64,000 nucleotides of DNA. Origin: Solwaraspora sp. WMMA2056. Its GTDB lineage: Bacteria; Actinomycetota; Actinomycetes; Mycobacteriales; Micromonosporaceae. Position 1 is the first letter of the stretch, and every line of letters begins with the position of its first letter. Position numbers and translations under genes: made by a program. The stretch lies in the NCBI RefSeq assembly GCF_030345095.1, contig NZ_CP128360.1:6386001-6450000 (forward strand). Direction: 5' to 3'. The notes beneath the pieces were generated by a model that did no database searches, had not been told where the DNA came from, and saw only the letters and a list, made by a program, of their open reading frames with translations. Of the stretch, positions 25,947 to 33,303 are shown piece by piece.

Positions 25947-27080
25947 TCACCGGGTGGCGGTGACCTTGGCCAGGCCACGCGGCGCGTCGGGGTCCTCGCC
26001 ACGGGCGACCGCCAGGGCCAAGGCGAGCTGCTGCGCGGGCAGGATGTCCAGCAGTGGGGCGTACCGCTCGTCGACGTCGGGCAGCACGATCGCGGTGGCC
26101 GGGCCGCCGTCGCCGGCCGGGCCGGTTCGGCCGGTGTCGGCACCGGCACCGGCACCGGCACCGGCACCGATGGTGAGCACGTCGGCGCGTCGCTGGCGGA
26201 GCCGGTGCAGCACCTCCCGCATCGACTCGCCACCGGGACCGGAGCCGACCACCGCCAGCACCGGCACGTCGGGGTCGGTCATCGCCAGCGGGCCGTGCAG
26301 CAGGTCGGCGCCGGAGAAGGCGAGCGCCGGCAGGTAGCAGGTCTCCATCAGTTTCAGGGCGGCCTCCCGCGCGGTCGGGTAGGCGTACCCGCGCCCGGTG
26401 GTGACCAGCCGGGCCGCGAACCGGTAGCGGTGCGCCAGCTCGGTGGCGGTCGGATCGGCGAGGACCTGGGCGGCCAGCGCAGGCAGGGTGTCCAGCACGG
26501 CCCGTTCGGCCGCCGGCAGCGTCCCGTCGCCGGAGCGGACGCCCTCGACGAGCATCAGCAGCGCGAGCAGTTCGGCGGTGTACGTCTTGGTCGCGGCGAC
26601 CGCACGCTCGTGGCCGGCGGCGATGTCGACGGTGAGTTCGGCGGCCGCCGCCAGGGGCGAGTCGGGCGCGTTGGTGACCGCGACGGTCGACGCGCCCTGC
26701 TCCCGGGCCACCCGCAGCACCTCGGCGAGGTCCGGTGAGCCGCCACTCTGGCTGACCCCGACGACCAGGGCGTCGCGCAGGTCGGGCCGGGCGCCGAACA
26801 GGGTCACCGTGCTGGGCGAGGCGAGCCCGGCGGGCAGGCCGAGGCGGATCTCGGTGAGGTACGCCGCGTACAGGGCGGCATGGTCGGAGGTCCCGCGGGC
26901 GGTGAAGACCACGTGCCGGGGCCGGCGGCGGACGATCGTCGCGGCGACGTCGGCGATCGCGGCGACGTGGTCGGGCTGCAGCAGCCGGGCGTAGCCGGCC
27001 GGTTGCTCGGCGATGTCGGCTGCCATGCCACGACCGGCCGGACCAGGCCCGCCACCGGCCGCCAGATTTCCGTTGGTCAT
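25947..27080 (-). CDS. SIS-domain sugar isomerase (GlmS C-terminal/AgaS-like)
   Basis: 377 residues from ATG 27080 (ATG 27026 is an alternative). Two SIS domains: the first with FTARGTSDHAALYAAYL and VVGVSQSGGSPDLAEVL (about 60-120), the second with TTGRGYAYPTAREAALKLMET and DLLHGPLAM. This matches the isomerase half of glucosamine-6-phosphate synthase without the glutaminase half, so it probably deaminates/isomerises an amino-sugar phosphate. A hexanucleotide run encodes an (Ala-Gly)5 stretch near residue 306. Confidence 0.88.
   Translation of the reverse strand: MTNGNLAAGGGPGPAGRGMAADIAEQPAGYARLLQPDHVAAIADVAATIVRRRPRHVVFTARGTSDHAALYAAYLTEIRLGLPAGLASPSTVTLFGARPDLRDALVVGVSQSGGSPDLAEVLRVAREQGASTVAVTNAPDSPLAAAAELTVDIAAGHERAVAATKTYTAELLALLMLVEGVRSGDGTLPAAERAVLDTLPALAAQVLADPTATELAHRYRFAARLVTTGRGYAYPTAREAALKLMETCYLPALAFSGADLLHGPLAMTDPDVPVLAVVGSGPGGESMREVLHRLRQRRADVLTIGAGAGAGAGADTGRTGPAGDGGPATAIVLPDVDERYAPLLDILPAQQLALALAVARGEDPDAPRGLAKVTATR
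26139..26168. repeat. (GGCACC)5 microsatellite in the SIS gene
   Basis: Five exact copies of a 6-bp unit inside the coding region of the SIS-domain protein, coding for alternating Ala and Gly on the minus strand. Copy-number change would keep the reading frame and only lengthen a surface loop. Confidence 0.9.
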
Positions 27081-27253
27081 CGCATGCCTCCCCAGTTCTG
27101 CGCGAATCAGCGTGAAGCGTGCTCATTCTTGCACGATTTGGGCGTCGAAGGCAACGAAACGATCAGCACCGCGCAGGGTACGCCGTTTGGTGCCGCGTGC
27201 CCTAGGCTCCCGGAGCCAAGGGGAGACGATCACGACACGAGGATCGGGAAAAC

Positions 27254-29050
27254 GTGTCCGAGGGACTGCACGACCCACGGCTGGCGGCCGAGGGTGAGCT
27301 GGCACTGGCCCGGATGGCGCTCGACGAGGGTGACTACCGGCACGCCGCCGACCACGTCGCCGGCGCCATCACGCACGCGCCGACCATGCCGGAGGTGCAC
27401 GAGATGCTCACCCGGCTGGCCGCCCGCACCGACGGCGCACTCGACCTGTTCCCCCTCGACGAACACGTCTTCATCGGCACCGTGGTCGCCCGGGCGCACC
27501 TGCTGGCCGCCGCCGGGCGGGCCGGCGAAGGGTTGGAGCTGCTGGCCGCCGCCACCGGGCACGCCCCCACGGTGAACTGGGCCGGGGTTCCCTGGGTCGG
27601 TGCCGCCGACCTGCCCGCCCGCCTGGACCCGGACCAGATCGCCATCGTGCTGATGCAGATCTGCGCCAGCGTGCCCGATCCGGTGCCCGACGTCGACCGC
27701 CCGCCGCTGCTGCCGTACCTGCGACTGGCCGAGCACGCCACCACCGCGCACGCCGACCACGGCCTGCTGCTCGGCGCCAGCTCGGCCCTTGCCCGTCGGC
27801 TCGGTGAGATCCCCACCGCACTCGACTGGGCCACGCAGGGGGTACGGGCCGAACCGTCCAAACTCGCCGAGGTGTGGCTCGGGTACGCCTACCGCAGCGC
27901 CGGGCGCACCGCCGAGGCGGTCGCCGCGCTCCGGCGGGCCAGCGCCCACGACCCGGACGACCTGTCCATCTACGCCGACATCGCCGGCACCCTGGCCGAC
28001 TCCGGGCGCCTCGACGAGGCCATCGACTGGATCGAACAGGCACTCGCCCGCAACCCGACGTTCGACTGTGCCGTCCACACGGCACACCGGCTCCGCTACC
28101 GCCGCGACGGCGAACTACGCCACCTGGTCGCCCTCGCCGACTTCGTCCGGGACCACCCCGACGACTCACACGAACACCACGACCTGGCCGAGTGCTGCCA
28201 CGACCGGCCCTGGCTGGCCCGGCTGCCCGCGGCTGGCGGCACCGTGGTCGCCACCATCGAACGGGCCCTCACCCGGGGCCTGGTGCCGACCCGGCTGTCC
28301 CTGCGCCAGCCCGAGCCCCCCAGCGCCATGCGGCTGCTCGGCACCGAACTACCCGGCCTGCCGGTCACCGTGCAACGCACCCCGAGCCCCGACCCCCGCC
28401 AGCCACGACGTGCCCCGGTCCGACAGCTGTGGCGCTACGCCGGCTGGCAGGCCGACCCGGTGCTGGACCGGCCGTCGACCAAGGCAAGCCAACGGATCCA
28501 GCAGCTCGCCCAGCCGGTCTGGCACCATCCGCCGGCGGCCTACGACAGCGCGGTGGTGCTCGCCACCCTCGACCTGGACGACCTGCTCGGGCTGCTGGTG
28601 CACCCGCCGTCGACGCCGGACGAGGTCGGAATCGACCCGGCCGGCTGGCTCCGCTGCGTACAGGTGTGGGCGTGCCTCGGCATCCTGCACCACCGTACCG
28701 ACGAGGCATGGCCGGACTCGACCCGCCGCCGGGTGCTGGTCGACGTCGCCTGGGGGGTGGAGGACTGGTCCGCCGAGGCCGCGCTGTTCGCGCTGGTCAC
28801 CGCCGCGTGGGTGGACCCGGCGGTACGCCCGGACGTGGCCCGGGTGGTGGCCGAACGGCTCGCTGACGCGGTCGACGTCGCCGGGCACCGGACCGTACCG
28901 ATCCTGTGGTCCCTGGCACAGCTGGCACTGGCCACGCCGGACCTCGACGCCGCGACGACCGCCACGGCACGGCGGATCGCCGGCCGGTCGGCGCGGGTGC
29001 CCCGGCAACGCCGGCCGGGACTGATCCGCCGGCTACTGGGCCGGGACTGA
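27254..29050 (+). CDS. TPR-repeat protein
   Basis: 598 residues from GTG 27254 with GAGG about 12 bases before. TPR-like helix pairs are visible at about 12-45 (ALARMALDEGDYRHAADHVA), 75-100 and especially 185-275 (VWLGYAYRSAGRTAEAVAAL, IAGTLADSGRLDEAIDWIEQ). The C-terminal half is a different, Trp-rich helical region without known motifs, ending in a basic tail (PRQRRPGLIRRLLGRD). It is cytoplasmic and probably a scaffold. The partner is unknown. Confidence 0.8.
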   Translation: MSEGLHDPRLAAEGELALARMALDEGDYRHAADHVAGAITHAPTMPEVHEMLTRLAARTDGALDLFPLDEHVFIGTVVARAHLLAAAGRAGEGLELLAAATGHAPTVNWAGVPWVGAADLPARLDPDQIAIVLMQICASVPDPVPDVDRPPLLPYLRLAEHATTAHADHGLLLGASSALARRLGEIPTALDWATQGVRAEPSKLAEVWLGYAYRSAGRTAEAVAALRRASAHDPDDLSIYADIAGTLADSGRLDEAIDWIEQALARNPTFDCAVHTAHRLRYRRDGELRHLVALADFVRDHPDDSHEHHDLAECCHDRPWLARLPAAGGTVVATIERALTRGLVPTRLSLRQPEPPSAMRLLGTELPGLPVTVQRTPSPDPRQPRRAPVRQLWRYAGWQADPVLDRPSTKASQRIQQLAQPVWHHPPAAYDSAVVLATLDLDDLLGLLVHPPSTPDEVGIDPAGWLRCVQVWACLGILHHRTDEAWPDSTRRRVLVDVAWGVEDWSAEAALFALVTAAWVDPAVRPDVARVVAERLADAVDVAGHRTVPILWSLAQLALATPDLDAATTATARRIAGRSARVPRQRRPGLIRRLLGRD

Positions 29051-29064
29051 CCGGCACGGCGCGC

Positions 29065-29280
29065 CTACTCGATGACCGCGATCAGGTCACCTTCCTGCAC
29101 CACGTCGCCTTCGTTGACAGCCAGCCGTGCCACCACGCCGTCCGCCTCCGCGACCACCGGGATCTCCATCTTCATGGACTCCAGGATCACCAGGGTGTCA
29201 CCGTCGGAGACGGTGTCGCCGGCGGCGGCCACCACCTTCCACACGTTCGCCACCATCTCGGCCCGGATCTCCTCGGCCAT
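29065..29280 (-). CDS. Biotin/lipoyl-binding carrier protein
   Basis: 71 residues, ATG 29280 behind AAGGAGG. The sequence is a single carrier domain with the biotinylation motif ESMKMEIP (Lys about 37) and flanking GDTVSDGDTLVI and NEGDVVQEGDLIAVIE. It is the counterpart of the mycobacterial 7.3-kDa biotinylated protein (Rv3221c), which also sits between pdtaS and rshA. It carries biotin for carboxyl transfer or another acyl-CoA carboxylase step; the partner enzyme is not in the window. Confidence 0.92.
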   Translation of the reverse strand: MAEEIRAEMVANVWKVVAAAGDTVSDGDTLVILESMKMEIPVVAEADGVVARLAVNEGDVVQEGDLIAVIE

Positions 29281-29425
29281 CTGCCGGCCCTCCTTCGTAC
29301 GTGCCGAACGCGACATGCGGAAGGTATCCCACCACGTGCCCACCGCGCATGCCGGTGACCGGGCCGGCCTAGCATCAACAGGTCAGCTCCCGAACTACGG
29401 GAGTCACCGTCCGACGGGAGGACAC

Positions 29426-29500
29426 ATGGCCAAGAAGGCTCGCAAGAAGAAGGCACGTAAGAAGAGCGCGGCCAACCACGGCAAGCGCCCCAACTCCTGA
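29426..29500 (+). CDS. Ribosomal protein bL37
   Basis: 24 residues, ATG 29426 behind GGGAGGAC. Highly basic, beginning MAKKARKKKARKKSAAN and ending NHGKRPNS, and closely resembling the tiny bL37 protein seen in mycobacterial 50S subunits. It is easily missed because of its size. It sits between the biotinyl carrier (divergent) and rsrA (convergent), followed by a strong bidirectional hairpin. It binds rRNA in the large subunit. Confidence 0.88.
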   Translation: MAKKARKKKARKKSAANHGKRPNS

Positions 29501-29507
29501 TGCCGCC

Positions 29508-29546
29508 GGTCGCCGGTCGGGGCCGCTGCGGCCCTGACCGGCGACC
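29508..29546. terminator. Bidirectional hairpin between bL37 and rsrA
   Basis: Outer 11-bp arms GGTCGCCGGTC/GACCGGCGACC plus an inner GGGCCG-type stem make one long hairpin of about 17 pairs. Located between convergent genes. Confidence 0.8.
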
Positions 29547-29573
29547 GCAGTGCTGACCGCCGGGCTACCGGGT

Positions 29574-29858
29574 CTAGTCCGGCAGGAACTCGCGGGATTC
29601 GGCGTCGAAGACGAACTCACTGAGCTTGGCCCGCAGGCGGTCCCGCAGCTCGGCCGGTGCGGTCTCGTTGCCGCAACAGCGGGCGACGAGCGCCTTGACC
29701 TCCTGCTCGACGCCGTACTCCCGCAGACACGGGGAGCATTCGTCGAGGTGGTGCCGGATCCGCTGCCGCCGCTCCTCGGCACACTCCAGGTCCAGGTAGA
29801 GGTAGACCTCGGCGAGCACCTGCCGGCAGTCCTGGTCGAACGAGTCACCGCCTTGCAC
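29574..29858 (-). CDS. rsrA: Redox-sensing zinc anti-sigma factor RsrA
   Basis: 94 residues using GTG 29858, which has GGAGG at ideal spacing; a GTG at 29867 is too close to that site. The ZAS motif is HHLDECSPCLREYG (His-x3-Cys-x2-Cys) with the first Cys in FDQDCRQVL and the later RCCGNE, as in Streptomyces RsrA. The protein holds sigma-R through a zinc/thiol centre and lets go when a disulfide forms. The sigR stop lies 5 bases before the chosen GTG, so translation is coupled. Confidence 0.94.
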   Translation of the reverse strand: MQGGDSFDQDCRQVLAEVYLYLDLECAEERRQRIRHHLDECSPCLREYGVEQEVKALVARCCGNETAPAELRDRLRAKLSEFVFDAESREFLPD

Positions 29859-29863
29859 GATCG

Positions 29864-30478
29864 TCACACCTCCTGGCCGGCTGCGGCAGGCTTCGTCGAC
29901 CGGGCCCGGTGCAGGCCACGGTCGGTGGCGTAGCGCTCCAGCATGCCACGCAGGTTCCGCCGGCCCCGGTGCAACCGGGACATGACCGTCCCGATCGGAG
30001 TCCCCATGATGTCGGCGATCTCCTTGTAGGAGAAGCCTTCCACGTCGGCGAGGTAGACGGCGAGCCGGAACTCCTCCGGCAGTTGCTGCAGCGCGTTCTT
30101 GATGTCGCTGTCCGGCAGGCGCTCCAGGGCCTCGGTCTCGGCCGACTTCAACCCGCTGGACGTGTGCGACTCGGCAGCGGCGAGCTGCCAGTCGGTGATC
30201 TCCTCGGTCGGGGCCTGCACCGGCTGACGCTGCCGCCGACGGTAGGAGTTGATGTAGGTGTTCGTCAGGATGCGGTAGAGCCACGCCTTGAGGTTCGTGC
30301 CCTCCTCGAACTGGTGGAACGCGGAGAACGCCTTCAGGTAGGTCTCCTGCACCAGGTCCTCGGCGTCGGCCGGGTTGCGGGTCATCCGCAGGGCGGCCGC
30401 GTACAACTGGTCGACGAAGGGCAGCGCGTCACGCTCGAACCGCGCCCGCCGCTGCTCTGTCTGCTCTGATCGGGTCAA
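29864..30478 (-). CDS. sigR: Oxidative-stress ECF sigma factor SigR (SigH)
   Basis: 204 residues if started at TTG 30478, which follows GAGGGGGGAC. Region 2: [20 protein letters not shown] and [19 protein letters not shown]; region 4: [42 protein letters not shown]. It directs thiol-oxidative stress genes and is inhibited by RsrA. The reading frame stays open to GTG 30712, adding 78 residues, as in the Streptomyces sigma-R-prime isoform. A matching GGAAT/GTT promoter lies at 30742-30768, so the gene probably activates itself. Confidence 0.94.
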   Translation of the reverse strand: MTRSEQTEQRRARFERDALPFVDQLYAAALRMTRNPADAEDLVQETYLKAFSAFHQFEEGTNLKAWLYRILTNTYINSYRRRQRQPVQAPTEEITDWQLAAAESHTSSGLKSAETEALERLPDSDIKNALQQLPEEFRLAVYLADVEGFSYKEIADIMGTPIGTVMSRLHRGRRNLRGMLERYATDRGLHRARSTKPAAAGQEV

Positions 30479-30741
30479 CCGCTCGTCCCCCCTCGACTGT
30501 CCCGCCGAGGATACGCGCACCGACCGACCGGAAACCGTGGTTCGGTCAGGTGTGCCCGTGCTCACCAGTCGTGTGGCAGGCTGTCCGACCGCCCGTACGC
30601 CCGTCGCCCAGTGCTCCGGTGACCAGTCGGCGGACCCGGGCAGCCGACCACCGGCAACCCGTCCCGCCGCCGCCCGCGTCCCGCCCCGTATGTCGGTTCG
30701 CACCCGCTCCACCCTTCGTCGCCGCTACTTCCGAGGGATGT

Positions 30742-30768
30742 AACGCCAGGTGGGTGTCCGGGCATTCC
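30742..30768 (-). promoter_or_regulatory. Sigma-R-type promoter upstream of sigR
   Basis: On the minus strand GGAAT (30768-30764), 19 bases, then GTT (30744-30742). This matches the GGAAT-N18/19-GTT consensus of sigma-R promoters. Transcription would start near 30735, upstream of GTG 30712, so this transcript includes the entire extended reading frame. Confidence 0.7.
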
Positions 30769-30816
30769 GGCAGCGCGCCAGCGGCGGGTGTCGGGGACCG
30801 GTGCGGCGCCCGTCCC

Positions 30817-30847
30817 GGCTCCGGTGCCGATGATGGGCACCGGAGCC
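30817..30847 (-). terminator. Hairpin terminator after the hydrolase gene
   Basis: 12-bp arms GGCTCCGGTGCC/GGCACCGGAGCC with a 7-base loop, about 180 bases past the hydrolase stop on the minus strand and upstream of the sigR promoter. Confidence 0.6.
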
Positions 30848-31027
30848 GAGAGGGGCCTGGGAGTTTCCCGCGGTGGTGTCGCCCCCGCGGCATCGCCGGA
30901 CGCCGGCTCGGCGCTACGGACATCCGATGCAACGACGGCACGACGGGGCCGGACACGGTCGACGCGCCGACGCCACACCTCCGCCCCGGCCGGGCCGCTC
31001 GGGGCGGGCCGGAGCCGAGCTGGTCGG

Positions 31028-31684
31028 TCAGGGGCGGGCCCAGCCGTGCCCGGCGAGCCACCGGACGACGATCGTGGCCGTACCGGCGGGGTCGCCCTTC
31101 AGGTCGTGCCGCTGCCCCGGTCGGACCACCACGTCGCGGTCGGGGGCGGGCGCCGGCACGCCGAACGGGTCCCGGTCGCCGTTGACAACCAGGGTCGGCC
31201 GGCCGGTGTCCAGCTCGGCGAGGCGGGACCGCTCCGGCCGGCCGGGCGGGTGCAGCGGGAAAGCCAACGCGACGACGCCGGACGCGCCCAGCGCGGCCGC
31301 CGTCCGACAGGCGACCCGGGCACCGCTGGACCGGCCCCCGACGATCAGCGCCGGCGTGGTGTCGAAGCCGGCCAGCAGGTCGGCCACGACGGCGTGCCAG
31401 GCCTCGTCGAGGTGGCCGGCCGGGGCCGGGGCCCGCCGGCCGGCGACCCGGTAGGGCTGGGTGACGCGGGCCACCGCCACCGCTGCCGTGGTGGCGGCGG
31501 CGGTGAGCGCCGACAGATCGGGGGCGGTGACGTCGCCGCCGGCCCCGTGGCCGAGCACGAGCAGACTGGTCACGGCCGGATCCGGGACGACCAGGTCGAC
31601 CCGGGCGGGCCCGCGCGGGGTCGACACGGTCCGTTGCTGGCCGGTCAGCTCCGGTACGGCGGCCGCCGGTGAGGTCTCGGTCAC
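31028..31684 (-). CDS. Alpha/beta-hydrolase family protein
   Basis: 218 residues from GTG 31684. LLVLGHGAGGDVTAPDL near residue 42 (HG oxyanion motif), IVGGRSSGARVACRTA with the nucleophilic Ser in GGRSSG (about residue 117), LVVNGDRDPFG with the acid, and RHDLKG with the catalytic His. It resembles the small dienelactone-hydrolase-like family. It follows the second whiB gene by 25 bases on the same strand, so the two may be cotranscribed. Substrate unknown. Confidence 0.85.
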   Translation of the reverse strand: MTETSPAAAVPELTGQQRTVSTPRGPARVDLVVPDPAVTSLLVLGHGAGGDVTAPDLSALTAAATTAAVAVARVTQPYRVAGRRAPAPAGHLDEAWHAVVADLLAGFDTTPALIVGGRSSGARVACRTAAALGASGVVALAFPLHPPGRPERSRLAELDTGRPTLVVNGDRDPFGVPAPAPDRDVVVRPGQRHDLKGDPAGTATIVVRWLAGHGWARP

Positions 31685-31709
31685 CGGCCCATTGTGCCGG
31701 TGACCCGCC

Positions 31710-32216
31710 TCAGCGCAGCGGCACCAGGCTGAGCAGCCGTTCGTGCACCGGCTCGACGTCGACCCCGGCATCGTCGGGATCAGCGCCGCCAGGCCCGGCG
31801 TGGTGGGGACCGGTGCCGTCGAGTCCGGTGCCGGCAAGTCCGGTGCCGTCGAGTCCGGTGCCCCCAGGGTCGGCGTCCCCGGGGCCGGCATCGTCCGGGT
31901 CGGCGGAGCCCTGCCAGGCCACCAGCATGGCCCGACGTTCCCGGGGAGTGGTCGCTCCCCACACCCCGTGGCTGTCGCCCGCGTCGAGCGCCCAGGCCAG
32001 ACACGGCCCCTGCACCTGGCAGGTACGGCAGAGCGCCACCGCTGCGTCGGGCGGCTCGCTCGGCGCGGGGAAGAACGTCTCCGGGTCGACGCTCTGGCAG
32101 ACACCGCGGGTCCGCCACGCCTCGTCCAGACGGCGTTCCGCCATCGCCCTGAGCAGCCTGGGGTCGCGGCGTGCCGCAGCGACCTCGTGCGGCCGGGGCA
32201 TTCGCGCCCGTGTCAT
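31710..32216 (-). CDS. WhiB-family regulator with repeat-rich C-terminus
   Basis: 168 residues; ATG 32216 follows GGGAGG. The Wbl core is GVCQSVDPETFFP, CRTCQVQGPC and GVWGATTPRERR (Cys about 40, 63, 66, 72), where GVWGA replaces the usual GVWGG. It differs from most Wbl proteins by a 37-residue basic N-terminal extension and a long acidic/Gly tail from residue 105 made of GTGLDGT-type repeats. The cluster ligands are all present. Target genes are unknown; it is neither WhiB1, 3 nor 7 by sequence. Confidence 0.88.
   Translation of the reverse strand: MTRARMPRPHEVAAARRDPRLLRAMAERRLDEAWRTRGVCQSVDPETFFPAPSEPPDAAVALCRTCQVQGPCLAWALDAGDSHGVWGATTPRERRAMLVAWQGSADPDDAGPGDADPGGTGLDGTGLAGTGLDGTGPHHAGPGGADPDDAGVDVEPVHERLLSLVPLR
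31810..31862. repeat. 15-bp tandem repeat in the whiB gene
   Basis: Three and a half copies of CCGGTGCCGTCGAGT-type units at 31810, 31825, 31840 and 31855; copies 1 and 3 are identical. Being a multiple of three, the array expands the acidic/Gly C-terminal tail in frame. Confidence 0.9.
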
Positions 32217-32333
32217 TTACCCACCTCCCCCGTGGGATCACAGACATTGATCAAAGTCGTTTGCTTGGAGTGAATCCAAATCCACTGTCGGCGCTGGTTT
32301 CTATCGCACTTCGCCACACACGTACAAGGGGCT

Positions 32334-32360
32334 GGATCGATTCTGGGGAAAATTCGATCC
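32334..32360. promoter_or_regulatory. Inverted repeat upstream of the second whiB
   Basis: GGATCGA at 32334-32340 and TCGATCC at 32354-32360, separated by 13 bases, about 120 bases upstream of the WhiB start in an AT-richer stretch. Candidate operator; the remainder of 32217-32470 shows nothing coding. Confidence 0.5.
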
Positions 32361-32470
32361 GGCGTTTCGGTCGCAACTCTGGCAAACCTCCACGTCAGTG
32401 GCCAGATGAACACCAGGAGTCACGACGGTTGATGCCGTACGCGGGTGGGAGCGGTACCATGGGGTGACAG

Positions 32471-33253
32471 TCAGAACAGGCTGGCCTGCCCGGGCCCGCC
32501 CACCTCGCCCTGCTCGCCGACCAGTGGGACCCGTCGGACCAGTTCAACCCCGTTGTTGCGCACGTTGCCGACCGCCGAGCCGACCGGACGGATCTCTATA
32601 CCGCCGAGGTAATCGTCATCCGGTGGGGTCAGCAACGCGGTACCGTCCACCTCCGGGTCGAGCCATTCCGACCAGCGGTCCTCCGGCAGCAGCAGCGGCA
32701 TCCGATCATGCACCTTGGCCAGCGGGCCCAGGGCGGCGGTGGTAATCACGCTACTGGTGATCATCGGCTCGGGCCGCGACCAGACCGACCAGATTCCGGC
32801 GAACGCCAACTGCCGGCCGTCGGCGGGCGTCATGAAGTACGCCTGCGCCGCACCGCGCCGTGCGCCGGGCGGGCGTACCCACTCGTACCAGCCGTCGGCC
32901 GGCACGAGGCACCGCCGGCGGGCGAACGACGGGGCGAACGCCCGGCTCGTCGCCACCGACTCCGCCCGCGCGTTGATCATCCGGGCCCCGATCCTCGGAT
33001 CGGTGGCCCACGGCGGCACCAGCCCCCACCGGGCCAGGCCGAGCACCCGCCGCGCCGGCGGCTGCCCCGCGTCGACCCCCTCCCCGGCCGGCGCGGCCGC
33101 CTCGGCGGCCCGGCGGGACAACCGCACGATCGGCACCGCGTCGGTCGGAGCGACGTTGTAGTCGGCCGCCAGCGGTTCCGCCGTGTCGTCCAGCGCCTCG
33201 AACAGCGCGCTGAGGTCCGCCGCGCTGCGTGTGGTCGCGTACCGCCCGCACAT
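32471..33253 (-). CDS. SRAP (HMCES/YedK-type) DNA-protein crosslink protein
   Basis: 260 residues. Start at ATG 33253 places Cys at position 2 (MCGRYATT), the residue that forms a thiazolidine with abasic sites after Met removal. Other family blocks: DYNVAPTDAVPIVR, RWGLVPPWA, INARAESV, RCLVPADGWYEW and AKVHDRMPLLLP (active-site His). It shields abasic sites in single-stranded DNA. It is divergent from aroA, as in mycobacteria (Rv3226c/Rv3227). Confidence 0.95.
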   Translation of the reverse strand: MCGRYATTRSAADLSALFEALDDTAEPLAADYNVAPTDAVPIVRLSRRAAEAAAPAGEGVDAGQPPARRVLGLARWGLVPPWATDPRIGARMINARAESVATSRAFAPSFARRRCLVPADGWYEWVRPPGARRGAAQAYFMTPADGRQLAFAGIWSVWSRPEPMITSSVITTAALGPLAKVHDRMPLLLPEDRWSEWLDPEVDGTALLTPPDDDYLGGIEIRPVGSAVGNVRNNGVELVRRVPLVGEQGEVGGPGQASLF

Positions 33254-33303
33254 GGCGCCCAGGCTAGTCGGTCCGGCGGGCACCGGGTTGGCACACTGTA
33301 GGG

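Larger units (their letters stand above)
30479..31027 (-). other. sigR upstream region and hydrolase 3' region
   Basis: About 550 bases. The part to about 30712 is an open in-frame extension of sigR, 30713-30770 holds the sigma-R-type promoter, and 30817-30847 is the hairpin ending the upstream hydrolase gene. I see no further gene; several long frames here have no coding character. Confidence 0.6.

Noticed and set aside
26139-26168. Hexanucleotide run as a phase-variation switch
   Set aside because: The unit is a multiple of three inside a coding region, so copy changes cannot switch the frame; it only encodes Ala-Gly pairs.
31743-32273. Plus-strand frame of 176 codons over the whiB gene
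   Set aside because: It is antisense to a gene with all four conserved Wbl cysteines and has no features of its own.
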